DNA of 20,557 bases from Elysia marginata (GCA_019649035.1 BMAT01007031.1:332619-353175); one strand, 5' to 3'. Shown: positions 10,005-20,302, numbered from the stretch's first letter. Notes: generated from the letters alone by a model not told the origin. Numbers and translations: made by a program.

Positions 10005-10077
10005 GGCGCCCTTTTTTCCCCCACATTATTTTACGCAAACCTTTTGTTCTTTGTTTCTCATTCCTGATGTTCCTGAT

Positions 10078-10318
10078 NNNNNNNNNNNNNNNNNNNNNNN
10101 NNNNNNNNNNNNNNNNNNNNNNNNNNNNNNNNNNNNNNNNNNNNNNNNNNNNNNNNNNNNNNNNNNNNNNNNNNNNNNNNNNNNNNNNNNNNNNNNNNNN
10201 NNNNNNNNNNNNNNNNNNNNNNNNNNNNNNNNNNNNNNNNNNNNNNNNNNNNNNNNNNNNNNNNNNNNNNNNNNNNNNNNNNNNNNNNNNNNNNNNNNNN
10301 NNNNNNNNNNNNNNNNNN
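10078..10318. other. Assembly gap (241 N)
   Basis: A block of 241 undetermined bases. The length is not an obvious placeholder value such as 100, so it may be estimated from read pairs. Open frames spanning it have no meaning. Confidence 1.
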
Positions 10319-11190
10319 TATACTCTATATCACTGCGATATCAATAACACCTAAACAACAATACTTGTAGACGATTTAACAACATGACCTAAAATCTTGT
10401 TCCGTAAACGGGGTGCAATATCCACCGAGTAGCCGCCATAGTTTTAGTCTCTTCTAGACTTCTAACAAGGGCTCCTGCAATCATACGAGATGAGCCCCAA
10501 AATCTTTCACTATCGGTATCAATTTATTCTGTTCGGCAACCTCTATAGGGCTATTCCATGAACTTTCCCTTTGGGCAATGGTGAGTTATTAGGCCTAAGA
10601 TTCATTACTAGAGTTATTCGAATAAACTACCTTTCCCACGGAGGAGTTCGCTGGAGAGCCCGCTTTTTATAATTTCACATACAAGAGAGGTTAGTCCTGA
10701 AACAACCCCACAGAGCGATGCTTAGCGTCCTCATATCTCCCACACATCTTTCCATCGACTTTTATCATCAAACTTAGAGGAAAAAAATTCCAGTGAAAAC
10801 AACTAGAAAAGCAAAAGTTAAACAAACAAGCAAACAGAAAGAAAAAACAAATGAACACACAACTTGACCCCCAGCAGCAGCAGCTACAAATCTTGTGAAA
10901 ATGTAACTGCCATGGACAATGATAAACGTAACACAATAAGTCATGAATTATTGGACTTGAGTAGCGACGACTCTTGTCAGAACCGGCGTACAGACACGGT
11001 TTCTCCATTCTTTATAAGGGCAAAGTCTTTAATAATTCACTATCTACTAGCAGCTTGAAAAATAAAAAGAAGAAGGGAAGTTTAGCATTGGAGATTAAGG
11101 TTGTTTCGAGCATAGAGTGTATTTGAATGCTTTTCGATTTGTTCACTTTTTCACCTCTTGCGAACACGCACAATACTTATGTTTTTTATC
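10319..11190. other. Non-coding spacer, nothing recognised
   Basis: Moderately AT-rich DNA after the gap. Overlapping short frames, minus 10691-11008 and plus 10864-11058, show no domain or coding signature. A small CAG run lies at about 10873-10882. No RNA gene was found. Confidence 0.5.
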
Positions 11191-11203
11191 AACTCTTTCT
11201 CTG

Positions 11204-11293
11204 CCTGTCTGTCTATCTGTCTCTGTCTGTCTGTCTGTCTGTCTCTTTCTCTCTCTCACGTTGACTTTCTCTCTCCCCCATCTCCCTTTCCCT

Positions 11294-11342
<49 letters not shown>

Positions 11343-11350
11343 ACTCACTC
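11204..11350. repeat. (CTGT)n, (CT)n and (CTCA)n compound microsatellite
   Basis: A CTGT run (11204-11243) changes into mixed CT, then a pure CT run of about 38 bases (11300-11338), then a short CTCA run (11335-11350). The series suggests successive mutation and expansion of neighbouring motifs. Further CT-rich DNA extends to about 11500. The Ser/Leu-rich + frames are artefacts. Confidence 0.92.
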
Positions 11351-11499
11351 TTTCTCTGTCTGTATGTGTATGTCTCACTTGATCAATGGTTACCTAGCTC
11401 TTTAGTAGGTGTCAATCTCTCAATATTTCTGTCTCTCTGTCTTAGTCAGTGATCACGTTCACCGTCTTTCTCTGTTTGTTGTTTTCTCTCTCTTCCATT

Positions 11500-11890
11500 C
11501 TTCCCTTACGGTTGTTGATTTCTATATTTACGATTTTAATTTTCATAAAATTATCATCATTTTAATAGACTAAGAGTATTTGTAAATCGCCTAAATTCTC
11601 TGTTCGTAACATTCTATGAGTAATTTAGTTTAATTGGTATCATCTTTTTCGAAGCAATGCAAAACTCAACATAAATGACTCGTTCAAAAGAAGGTTTGAA
11701 ATAAAAACTTCTTGCCCAAGTTTTCAGCTTCCAATTTATTTGGGTTTTTTTTTGTTGTTGTTAATTTTTTTTTAACAAAGCTCACGCCCTTCGACCTCTT
11801 TGGTCAACCTATCTAGTGTTTTTCCCCTCAGCACCTTCCTTTTGATAGGCCTATATAACATTCTGGTTGTCTCTGCACAAACTCCCTCGG
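11500..11890. other. AT-rich spacer, nothing seen
   Basis: AT-rich DNA with T runs near 11744 and 11766. No gene, RNA gene or repeat beyond homopolymers. Confidence 0.5.
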
Positions 11891-11891
11891 G

Positions 11892-12044
11892 AAGCTTAGG
11901 GAACGTTCAAAATCACTAAAGAAACCTTTGGTATAACAACAACACAACCACCACCGCCACCAACAATACCAACAACTTTACAGGGACCTCTACTTACCAC
12001 CATGCCTACGCAACAAAAAGCTGACAACAGTCACCACAGAAATG
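11892..12044. repeat. Diverged direct repeat, copy 1
   Basis: This 153-base unit is directly followed by a related copy. Shared blocks in the same order are a start near CTTAGGG, AAAGAAAC, TTTGGTATAACA, a block of about 30 identical bases containing TTTACAGGGACCTCTACTTA, then CAACAGTCACCACAGA at the end. This copy carries an ACA/ACC-rich insert (about 11940-11968) that accounts for its extra length. No coding potential is recognised. Confidence 0.88.
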
Positions 12045-12180
12045 AAACTTAGGGGACATTTAAACTCGTCAAAGAAACTTTTGGTATAACAGCATCAAAA
12101 ACAACACCAACAACTTTACAGGGACCTCTACTTACCGCCTGCCACTGCAACAATAGGCTAACAACAGTCACCACAGAATG
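12045..12180. repeat. Diverged direct repeat, copy 2
   Basis: The second copy is 136 bases. It differs from copy 1 by many substitutions outside the central identical block and lacks part of the ACC-rich stretch. It is followed by a GC-richer segment (12181-12245). Confidence 0.88.
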
Positions 12181-12245
12181 TCCCGGCCCCAACCTCCTCA
12201 TTCCGGCCGCCTTGTCGATCGAACCCTTTACCCATTCTCCTCCCC

Positions 12246-12898
12246 ATTTCGGTCAATAATTTAAGCATTTGAGCCCAGTAACTTTTTCCAATTTTTTTGT
12301 TCTTTTTGTTTTCAAAGGCTTTGAATCACAACCAGAAAATAATTGTTCTCCTCTGTCTTTTTCTTCTTGTTTCTTTTGAGTATGTTTTTGCTCGATTTCG
12401 ACGGAATAAAGAAAACTAATCTAGTACGGAGAAAATAATTATCTTCCATCAGGTTCGAACAAACGAGACGAGACAATTTTGCTTTAAAACAATGTTCTTG
12501 TTTCGATAGATGTGGGACTGGCTATGAAAGAAACGAAGAACCCCCCATAGAATATCACAAAGCCTCAGTTTTATACCGGTGACTGTTGTTTTGAGAGCAC
12601 GTCAAGTAAAGAGGGGGGCAATGACATACTACATGATTGTGCCATTGTTTCGATTCCATAATCGATTCGGATTACTTTCTCTACGGCACCCAGCCTGCCT
12701 CTTGCTTCCTTCGCGTACTCTTTCACTTTAATGCCATGCGTCTTCTATCGCTCTTCAACGCTGTGTATTTGTAGACAACTTCGTTTTTTTCTGCATGTTT
12801 TTTTTTCCTTTTCTCTCGATCTCTCTCTATCTCATTCTCTTTAACAGTCCTTCTTTCTTGCATTACTTTTTCCCCTTGAGCGAAATATCGTTTCGACC
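12246..12898. other. Non-coding spacer, nothing recognised
   Basis: AT-rich DNA with T homopolymers. The minus frame 12723-12980 reads through the adjacent CT repeat as Arg/Glu dipeptides and is not a gene. Confidence 0.5.
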
Positions 12899-12900
12899 TC

Positions 12901-12902
<2 letters not shown>

Positions 12903-12938
<36 letters not shown>
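12903..12938. repeat. (CT)18 microsatellite
   Basis: A pure CT run of 36 bases. It is followed at once by a small hairpin, TATTGCC (12942-12948) and GGCAATA (12954-12960), with a 5-base loop. Confidence 0.97.
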
Positions 12939-12939
<1 letters not shown>

Positions 12940-12960
12940 AGTATTGCCAGGGAGGCAATA

Positions 12961-13600
12961 TTTGTGTGAATGACAAGCAAAACCTTTCATATTGACCCCC
13001 CATGGAGGCTTATGCGATTTATGCATTTTTCACTTCTGCTTTTTTGTCTTTTGTGCGTCCATTTTGCCTTTTGTTTCAAGTCTTATTCTTGATTAGACCA
13101 TGCTAATTAGTTTGGGTCGGTTTCTTTAAAACTATCAAAAAAAATAAAACAACTGGTTTGTGTGGAAAATTTGCACTCTAATAGGTCTCCAGCAAAAAAA
13201 AAAACAACAAAAAACAAAACAAAAAACAAACAAAAACGGACATCATTTGGGTGAGGGGGTAAGGGGTTTTCTAAGGCAGGCATACACCTGGTTATAGCTT
13301 TCTTTATTTACACCCCCCCCCCCTATTTTTCTTTCTCTTTTGAAAACTTACAAAATGCATTTCATTTTTTTTTTAATTCTAATTAGAACATTGGCTGTTT
13401 CAAGTCTTCTCTAATAGCGCCTGTTACATGGGAATCTTTTTTTTTTCAATTTTAACAATCACGAAGACCCATCAGAAGTATCTATAGCTCAACACGTTTT
13501 GTTAGCTTCTTTTTTATTCGTGTTACTTCAACACAACTTGATCGTAAGAAAAATATCAGAATCAGAAAAACTTTTTTTTAGTTTTATCATTCGTGTTCTC
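12961..13600. other. Non-coding spacer with A-rich and C-run tracts
   Basis: Contains an A-rich, AAAAC-type stretch (about 13193-13237) and a run of C (about 13313-13322). Such tracts can be old poly(A) tails of retroelements, but no element body is recognised beside them. The + frame 13499-13735 has no domain. Confidence 0.5.
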
Positions 13601-13666
13601 GTGTTCAGCGATAATACCTCTCCGATCGCCATTAGGGAATTCACAACTAGCCTACTTCTTAACATA

Positions 13667-13703
13667 ACCGTGGTGACATATCACCGCGGTCGCCGCCGCC
13701 ATT
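13667..13703. promoter_or_regulatory. GC-rich palindrome with adjacent YY1-like site
   Basis: ACCGTGGTGA (13667-13676) and TCACCGCGGT (13681-13690) form a 10-bp inverted repeat with one mismatch (a G-U pair if transcribed) and a 4-base spacer. It is directly followed by CGCCGCCGCCATTATC, which contains the GCCAT core of YY1/Pleiohomeotic sites in a GC-rich context. The island stands out from AT-rich neighbours. Function is inferred from motifs only. Confidence 0.35.
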
Positions 13704-13739
13704 ATCTTTATAAGCACCATTTTCATCATCAATAGATTG

Positions 13740-14755
13740 TATTTTGTAATTGACGTGCAAAATGAAGAAAAAAATAACTTCAATTTTCCCCCTTATTAAT
13801 TAAATATTTTGTGTAATTGTGAAGACTTTCTGACTGGGGTGAATTTATGATTATAATGATATTAATAAACTTTTAATATTGATTCTGTAAAAAAAAATTA
13901 GCTATACTATTACCCGGCCTTTATAAAGTAGCTCAACAATATCACAGCTGCAGTATGGTCACTATGGTATAAAACGCCACTGATTGCCAGCAATAAATGA
14001 ATATATGCAGTGAACGAGATAATCAGACCAAGTTTGACAAGTACATGAGTTTGATTCATAATTTACACAGTACTGTGTCTATTTAATGTGTGTATTCCAA
14101 ATATGTTGAGGCGAGCCATACAATATTATACTGATGAAGACTAATGCCATATGAAAACAAATGAGTTGAATAATTCTTTTTTAAATTTTAGCCTTTACAT
14201 ATTCAGGTAAGAAGTCGTTAGGGTAAATTATATTATATAAATTTCGAGACATGAAATTCATACTTTTTTCGGAGTTTGCCTTACCGCAAGCTGCCAAATC
14301 AGTAGTTTTCGCATGAGGAAAACATGTAGATCCTTTTTCATTTGTTTTCGTCTCAGATCGCTTAAACAAAATCAACAACTATAACTGCAAAAAAAATTTT
14401 TTTTTAAAATTTGGTTCAAGTGTGTTTTTCTCCTAAAATAAGGCAAAAACTAGATTCTAAGCATGTTAAAAATTTGTACATAAAGTAGATTGAAAAAGAA
14501 ACCACCCTATAGTTGTATAATGTTCTCGTGGACCCCGTTCTGGCAGAGAGGTTAATATGAAACAAAACTTAAACAAGGTAGACTCTTTCTTTATCCATTT
14601 TGTGTTATTCACGGCCCTTGATTAGAGGCAAACGTTAAAAATATATAAATGTATATAAATGTACTTTAAGAAATTCCAAAAACAAAATGCTACATTTGTT
14701 GCAAGAACATTAACAACCACAACAACAACAATAACTATGAAAATAAAAATAATGA
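13740..14755. other. AT-rich spacer, nothing recognised
   Basis: About 1 kb of AT-rich DNA. The minus frame 14181-14378 has no domain. No RNA gene or repeat apart from homopolymers was seen. Confidence 0.5.
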
Positions 14756-14827
14756 CATTGATAATAATAATAATAATAATAATAATATTAATAATAATAT
14801 TAATAACAATAATAATAATTGCAACAC

Positions 14828-14871
<44 letters not shown>

Positions 14872-14873
14872 GT
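14756..14873. repeat. (AAT)n microsatellite, array 1
   Basis: Two AAT runs (about 14756-14818 and 14827-14873) are separated by a short TTGCAACAC interruption; the first contains a few ATT and AAC variants. The poly-Ile frames on both strands are artefacts. Confidence 0.93.
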
Positions 14874-15049
14874 TAATAATAATATTAATAATAGTAATAA
14901 CAGTAAAACGGAAAAAAAGAAAATTATAACAATACACACAATAATGATATTTGTAGTGGCATACATAAAAAAAAACTTAACAAATTAATTACAAAAAATT
15001 AAACCATAAATAAAAAGAAAGAAAACAAGCATAGTTATAACAATAGAAA

Positions 15050-15066
15050 CAACAACAATAATAATA

Positions 15067-15097
<31 letters not shown>

Positions 15098-15099
15098 TG

Positions 15100-15136
<37 letters not shown>

Positions 15137-15158
15137 CAATAATGATGATAATAATTAA
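15050..15158. repeat. (AAT)n microsatellite, array 2
   Basis: A second AAT array with occasional AAC, ATG and AGT variants, about 180 bases after array 1. A-rich DNA lies between the two, so they may be one larger decayed array. Confidence 0.93.
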
Positions 15159-15159
15159 T

Positions 15160-16350
15160 ATTAATCAAAATAGTAATAATGATAACCACCATCATCATTA
15201 TCAAATGAAAACAGTACTAATAAAAATATGAACATAGATACCGATGACGTTGGAAAATGCCCAACTTTACCTAATTTTGTATTGGTTATATGAAACTGTT
15301 CATTTACTTGTATATCTAATTAATAATTCGATTTACAATATAGAAAAATGTCGATGATATGACTAAAATGTTTTGATTGCCCGGTTTTTTACGAGCTTTT
15401 GTTGTTTTTTTTCTTGGCATTAAGCCCCATGTTTTAAGTTCTCATAAGTTACAATGGTGTAAAATGTTTAGATTATAACTACCTATTAGCGTCACACACT
15501 AGAGTTAATTAACATCTAATTGTCTGTGATTGATAAAGAAAGAAAGTATTAATGAAAAACCGTCATTTATTACCGATATGTTATAAGGCGATCTAGATAG
15601 GGACTAAAATATCAAGTCGCGCTACGGGTACAGGATAGAAAAACTTCATATTCACTTGACTTTTTAGATAATAATTTTAGTGCAAGGCGATGAATAATTT
15701 CTTTTTTTCCGAATGAGAATGAAAATGAGAAGACCACGTGACCAAACAACGAGAACTTTGAGGACTACTTATTTACCAAACTTCAACTAATTATTAGATC
15801 TATAGCCGGTAAAGTGAGAGAAAAAGACTTTGAAAGATTTTTTTCGCACAAAAAGCATGGTCACCTCAAGACAGCTTACGTAATCACTACCTCTTGTTTG
15901 AATGTCTAAAATCTAACTCTTAATCAGTCAAAGCTATAGGCCTAATGACTGCATGAATTCAGAACAGGAAATTTATACAATACTAGTTTGTTTTTTTTTT
16001 CAAATTCTTCCTTGACTACTATTTCGTATATATTGCTACACAAAATGAGAGCATGGGAAAGTTGTTGGGTAGTTTGGTATTTATGTTCATAAAACCATCG
16101 GTTACGATTGATATCGAAGTAAAAGAAATATGTGTAAAAAAATAAATTTGAGGGAAATGAGCACACGCCGCTCTCTGACAAGTTCGGAATTAGAGGTCTT
16201 TATATGAAACAAAATTTCCGAAATATTAATCAGCTTATTTTGCTGCCTTCAAAATAAAAAAAAGATCAAGGTAGAAATAAGCTAGACTTAAATTTTTGGT
16301 TCAGCCTCTTTAAGGACATAAATACACTTTAGAAGATGTTAAAAATAGAG
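15160..16350. other. AT-rich spacer, nothing recognised
   Basis: AT-rich DNA with an 11-base T run near 15990. The minus frame 15942-16181 shows no domain. No RNA gene or mobile element was recognised. Confidence 0.5.
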
Positions 16351-16354
16351 ACCT

Positions 16355-16585
16355 TGCGCGCCGACGACGATAATGTATGAAGTAATAACATCCATATGTA
16401 GCGTGGGTTTTACAGCAGACGATTGGCTGACAAGCGCCGCTAGTCCATCAGCCATCTTGGATTTCCTTCGCTACGGGCTTCGTCTTCCCAAATGTGGGCC
16501 CGTAGAACACTTAAATCTAATGTCCGAATTTTTTTACTTTAGTCTGATTTACCCCGCCTCGTCTCGGTTCACAATAGGAGGTTGA
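16355..16585. promoter_or_regulatory. Promoter-like GC patch with CCAAT and YY1-like motifs
   Basis: This GC-richer, CpG-containing patch has an inverted CCAAT box (ATTGG, 16422-16426) and, 24 bases on, GCCATCTTGG (16451-16460), which resembles the YY1 site. Such pairs occur in animal promoters. A + frame of 70 codons crosses it but has no recognised domain. No TATA box or convincing exon is visible, so it may be an enhancer, a minor promoter or chance. Confidence 0.3.
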
Positions 16586-16589
16586 GATA

Positions 16590-17150
16590 GTGTAAAACTG
16601 CAATGGTTTACAAGTTCTTCACTTGAAAGCAAAAACAAAAATATTTTTTTAATTAACCGCTTAGAGCTTTGCCAAAGTTATAGGGATTAAACACGAATGA
16701 GAAACAAAAAACTCAAACTTTCAAAAAGCAAAACTGTCTCGCAATCTGTGCATGCATATGAGTCAGAAGTCGCTGTTTTTGCATTCCAAACTGTTTTTGT
16801 TATTTTTTTCAAGAAATGATTTTTTTAGCTTCCAAACAGAGAAAAAAATATTTATGACTTGATGAACATTTGTGTTGCAAGATATTAAACTTTGTTTAAA
16901 ATGTTTCAATAATTGAAATAAATATAAACAGAAAAAAAATTAACCTAAAAGTATATTGTGTCTTCTTACATGCAAAACAGGCAGTATTTTAAGAGGCATA
17001 ATTAGGCTTTCTGAATTCCGACTCGTGTGCACAAGTCATTGGGTCAACAAGCTTCATTGTGCGATTTGACCCGTTTTATACCGCATGATACTGCAAATAT
17101 CGACTCCTCGAATTTAGCTACAAATTAATTGATCCACGGGTATTTTTCAG
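16590..17150. other. AT-rich spacer, nothing recognised
   Basis: AT-rich DNA with T and A homopolymers. No frame, RNA gene or repeat stands out. Confidence 0.5.
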
Positions 17151-17208
17151 GGCCATGTCCGGATTGGTTTGGTGTGTTCTTTCGAGCGACCCCATTACAT
17201 GCGTCTTA

Positions 17209-17236
17209 CACGGGCACCGGCCGGTACATACCCGTG
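17209..17236. repeat. GC-rich palindrome ACCGGCCGGT inside a second inverted repeat
   Basis: ACCGGCCGGT (17216-17225) is a perfect 10-base palindrome. It lies between CACGGG (17209-17214) and CCCGTG (17231-17236), which also pair with each other. Confidence 0.7.
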
Positions 17237-17244
17237 GTGCTATG

Positions 17245-17310
17245 TTATACGTAGCTTTCTGGTAGTGGATGCCGAAGCATCTACAAGTCGAAGGTTCGAA
17301 TATTTACTAA
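17245..17310 (+). other. Possible degenerate tRNA-like relic
   Basis: TAGCTTTCTGG (17252-17262) resembles a pol III A box, and GGTTCGAATAT (17293-17303) resembles a B box at 9 of 11 positions. They are 30 bases apart, the spacing normal for tRNA genes. Between them GATGC and GCATC form a stem with only a 4-base loop, too small for an anticodon loop, and the T stem does not pair. It is not a working tRNA. It may be a decayed tRNA-derived SINE head or chance. Confidence 0.25.
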
Positions 17311-17314
17311 ATCC

Positions 17315-18250
17315 AGACATTTCGGGCATTTCCACTTAAAAAGCCTACTTCTCTCCGCAGATCATTTCATACCTTTAACATCTTTCAGTCACTTTCTGGT
17401 TGAGGTAGCTCCTTCCATTGGAGATGGTCAGAATGTTCCAGAGAACTGATATAGTCTCTAGCTGATTACGGCCATTGTAATTTAGCTTTCAAACTGTGGT
17501 GACACATTTAAATATGTCTGGAGAGAGAAGTGTGCTAACTAATTTCTCTATCTCTCTAACGTTCTCGTTCTTGTTCTTGCACGACCATCGGAGTTGTTGG
17601 ATACTTGCGACACGTGTTATTTTAGCCACAAGAGGGGAATTTCTTCAACGGAGATTAGAAATTCTCCGTGTCCCTTATTAATTTATTTCCCTGTTTCACC
17701 ATCCCAATCTTAGCGTGTCGGTACCACATACATACATTTATACATACAACACAGAGCCGACAATCATGTTCTACTCTACTTACATCCGACACACATTCTC
17801 TAGCCGGACTCCCCACAGAAACGGATGTGATGACGACGCCTCTAGTCGAGCGAACTCAGCCGGAATAAACCCAGGTCTTGAGTGACCCAGCCAAGCGCGC
17901 GGTCACTGCGGTTCGTCTGTCTAGTGGGTTATCAGAGCGGCACACCCACAGTCATGTATCGGCTCACTTAGTTTAGTTACTAGATAGAAAAAAAATGTGA
18001 TGTACCTGCTCCTCAAGGTTGAATTATGAACTCCATCCACACCCTGGAAAAACGAAATGCAGTATCTCTCATAATTATGGTTTACACTGCAGATAACGTT
18101 ACTGCTTTTGGTTTGTATCGGGCGGTGTTGGTCCTGGTCTCCTGGCCGAGTATCTGAAATAGAACCGATGCTCATACACATGGCACAAGTCCTACAGCTG
18201 ACGCAATCCCTGTCAAAACGGGTTTAACTTTATGATTCAGATATTTTATT
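17315..18250. other. Non-coding spacer, moderately GC-rich
   Basis: Mixed DNA with short frames on both strands and no recognised domain. It includes a 7-bp inverted repeat, AGTGACC (17881-17887) and GGTCACT (17901-17907), whose halves resemble nuclear-receptor half-sites. Confidence 0.45.
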
Positions 18251-18263
18251 CCTAACAAACAAA

Positions 18264-18592
18264 AAATATAGATCATAGTCTTATACCGCCGAAGGCAGTC
18301 TCAAGACTTTACATATTTCCCCCAGCAGGCCAATTCACACCAAAGCAAATTCAACTAATATTTCAGAGCATTACAGCACGGCTGCCTGTAAGGCGCTCAA
18401 ATACTAACATTCTACAAATTTATTTCAAGCACTGCCTGTAGCCAGTACCCGTTTTACTGATGAGTGGATTGCGGAAAATGTGAATAAATTGTTTTCCTAA
18501 GGCAGCTACAACATGCGTCGTGGTCGGGAAGCGAACCCACGACCGCCGGATCTCAAGTCCGATGCACTAACCACTGAGCCACGCTGCACCAC
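18264..18592 (-). mobile_element. tRNA-derived SINE
   Basis: Read on the minus strand, the element starts near 18592 with a tRNA-like head. The A box TGGCTCAGTGG (complement of 18571-18581) matches the pol III consensus. The B box GGTTCGCTTCC (complement of 18527-18537) differs by one base from GGTTCGANTCC. Between them a 5-bp stem carries the 7-base loop CTTGAGA, giving anticodon TGA (serine class). The long variable arm of real tRNA-Ser is absent, and the acceptor and T stems pair imperfectly. The sequence then continues into an unrelated body of about 250 bases ending in a T-rich tail near 18264. Possible target duplications AAGAAACAAA (18594-18603) and AACAAACAAA (18254-18263) flank it, with one mismatch in ten. 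SINEs depend on a partner LINE for movement. The family cannot be named from sequence alone; tRNA-headed SINEs with conserved central domains are well known in molluscs. Confidence 0.75.
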
Positions 18593-18603
18593 AAAGAAAC
18601 AAA

Positions 18604-20240
18604 TGGGGCGTCACCCCGTTCCATGTGCAGATTTTCTACCATAATGATAGGGGAAGGTCAAACGGTCCCGAATCTTGAGTCGATAAGTATCACAACAGAT
18701 TTTCAAGTCCAAATATGTGTGTGTAAAAAGTTTCAGTGTTTAAATTTGTTTCAATATTCTGATTTATTTAAAAAATGCAGCGGCGTAAAACAAAAAAAAA
18801 GACTACCATTATCCTGCTAAAACAACCAAATTAAACACGGTCAGGATTTCACAATCACAGTTCTTCTTGTTCCGCACAGTTATTTATACAGGTTTTTTTA
18901 AATCATAAAATTGGCAGTATAAATCGTGTTGCTTTCAAAATATTTGAAATATTGCCTCCGTTATTTATTCTGCTTTCAAAATAGCAGGATAGTGAGCCAT
19001 ACTCTCGGTGTATGCAAATGTCCTGATCAGTATCATGATAGCGAAGGAATAAAATTATCCACGTTATCCCCAACTCATCCTCTGCTAGATGGCCATGTCA
19101 GTAACGTGAATATAATTTTTTTTTTCGGGGTTTTCTTCACTTGGACCGTACATAATACAAACAAAAAGAGCAACAAGAACATTTGAGGTGATAAGATTTC
19201 CCTGATTTGTCAAGAACTGGCTGTTTTTAAAAATAAATTAAATGTTGTTTCCCCCCCCTCTCCCACCTCACCAAAAAATTGAAGAAATAAGTGTTAGTCT
19301 GCTGTTCCAACACGTCAAAATGTATCAAGTAAGGTTGTTGGTTTTTGTGTGTGTGTTCTTTTATCTTAATGTTACAATATCCACACTCTCACACACACCC
19401 AGTTCTAAGAACTGATGGAGTTCCGGTGAAAAATTGTGTTTAATAGTGGTGTGAAATGAAGGACTCTTAGATCTCAGTTTAAGTGGCCGAACTTAGATCT
19501 GAACTTGATGTGATGTACCTGCTTACTTCCAATATTGGCAACAGTAAAAAGGCAAGCGCAGCTGACCAAAATGTCAACAATATCCGTTGTTTTTTGCTTT
19601 CATTTTTTTGTGGGTTTTTTTTTTGTTTGTTTTGTTTTTAAAGTAAGAAGCCGGTCACTTCCTCTCAGACCGATTCACTGGATACTTAACTATATTAAAA
19701 CCTATAGACAGCAGGCCCTGTGCTGCTGCAAAGGTGACATAGGTTCTAATTGTTTGTAACTCACTCCCCGACCTACCTTCGCTATGGCGTAAAAAGACAT
19801 GAAAGGCTCGCATAATTATCAGAACATCGTTAAAAGCTTTTATGAATTACGTCTCTTAAGTTTTTGTGAAAATTTTTTCATGAAACTGGACCTGACGGCC
19901 AAATAACTTGACAACGTAAATTTCGTATGACAGAAATATTTTTTTTACTCACGTGACGCGAAAAGTTCTCGCATTTTACGTGATAGCATTTCGACCAGTG
20001 GGTTTAATCCCCGCGTTATGAGATCGTAATAAACCTTAGAAGATAAAATGCGAGGTGGATAAGGTAAAAAAAAAACCGTCCAGTAAAACCGATGGATCAT
20101 CGAAGCAGTGTTCTGGAACCTGATCTGTCATCCTAGGCAGTTTAGCGGGGTCCTCGGGCCTGACTTGAGCTTCTTGTGTTGTTCCCTGAAGTGATACCGC
20201 CTAGGTCCCGAAAACACATTTGTCTTCAGCCATTAATTGG
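18604..20240. other. AT-rich spacer, no gene seen
   Basis: Short frames (18623-18820, 18926-19186 and 19535-19759, all +) have no recognised domain, and one is extended by T-rich sequence. C-rich and T-rich tracts lie near 19250 and 19600-19640. A GC-richer segment with CCTAGGCAG and CCGCCTAGG lies at about 20130-20205. Confidence 0.5.
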
Positions 20241-20246
20241 TCCTTT

Positions 20247-20302
20247 ATCTTCCCCCCCTCCCCTCTCACCTGCTCTATCTCCCTCTCTCTCCCCTTTCCC
20301 AT
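20247..20302. repeat. CT/C-rich pyrimidine tract
   Basis: An imperfect pyrimidine tract with CCCCCCC and CTCTCT parts, another member of the CT-rich class seen through the window. Confidence 0.7.

Noticed and set aside
343..15158. CRISPR array or prokaryotic system
   Set aside because: The repeats are simple microsatellites without regular spacers, and the window has no prokaryotic gene structure.
18521..18592. Functional tRNA-Ser(TGA) gene
   Set aside because: The anticodon arm and pol III boxes are good, but the long variable arm is missing, acceptor and T stems do not pair properly, and the sequence continues into a SINE-like body.
19998..20012. GTGGGTTTAATCCCC resembling a tRNA T arm
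   Set aside because: No A box or anticodon arm at the correct spacing; treated as a chance small palindrome.
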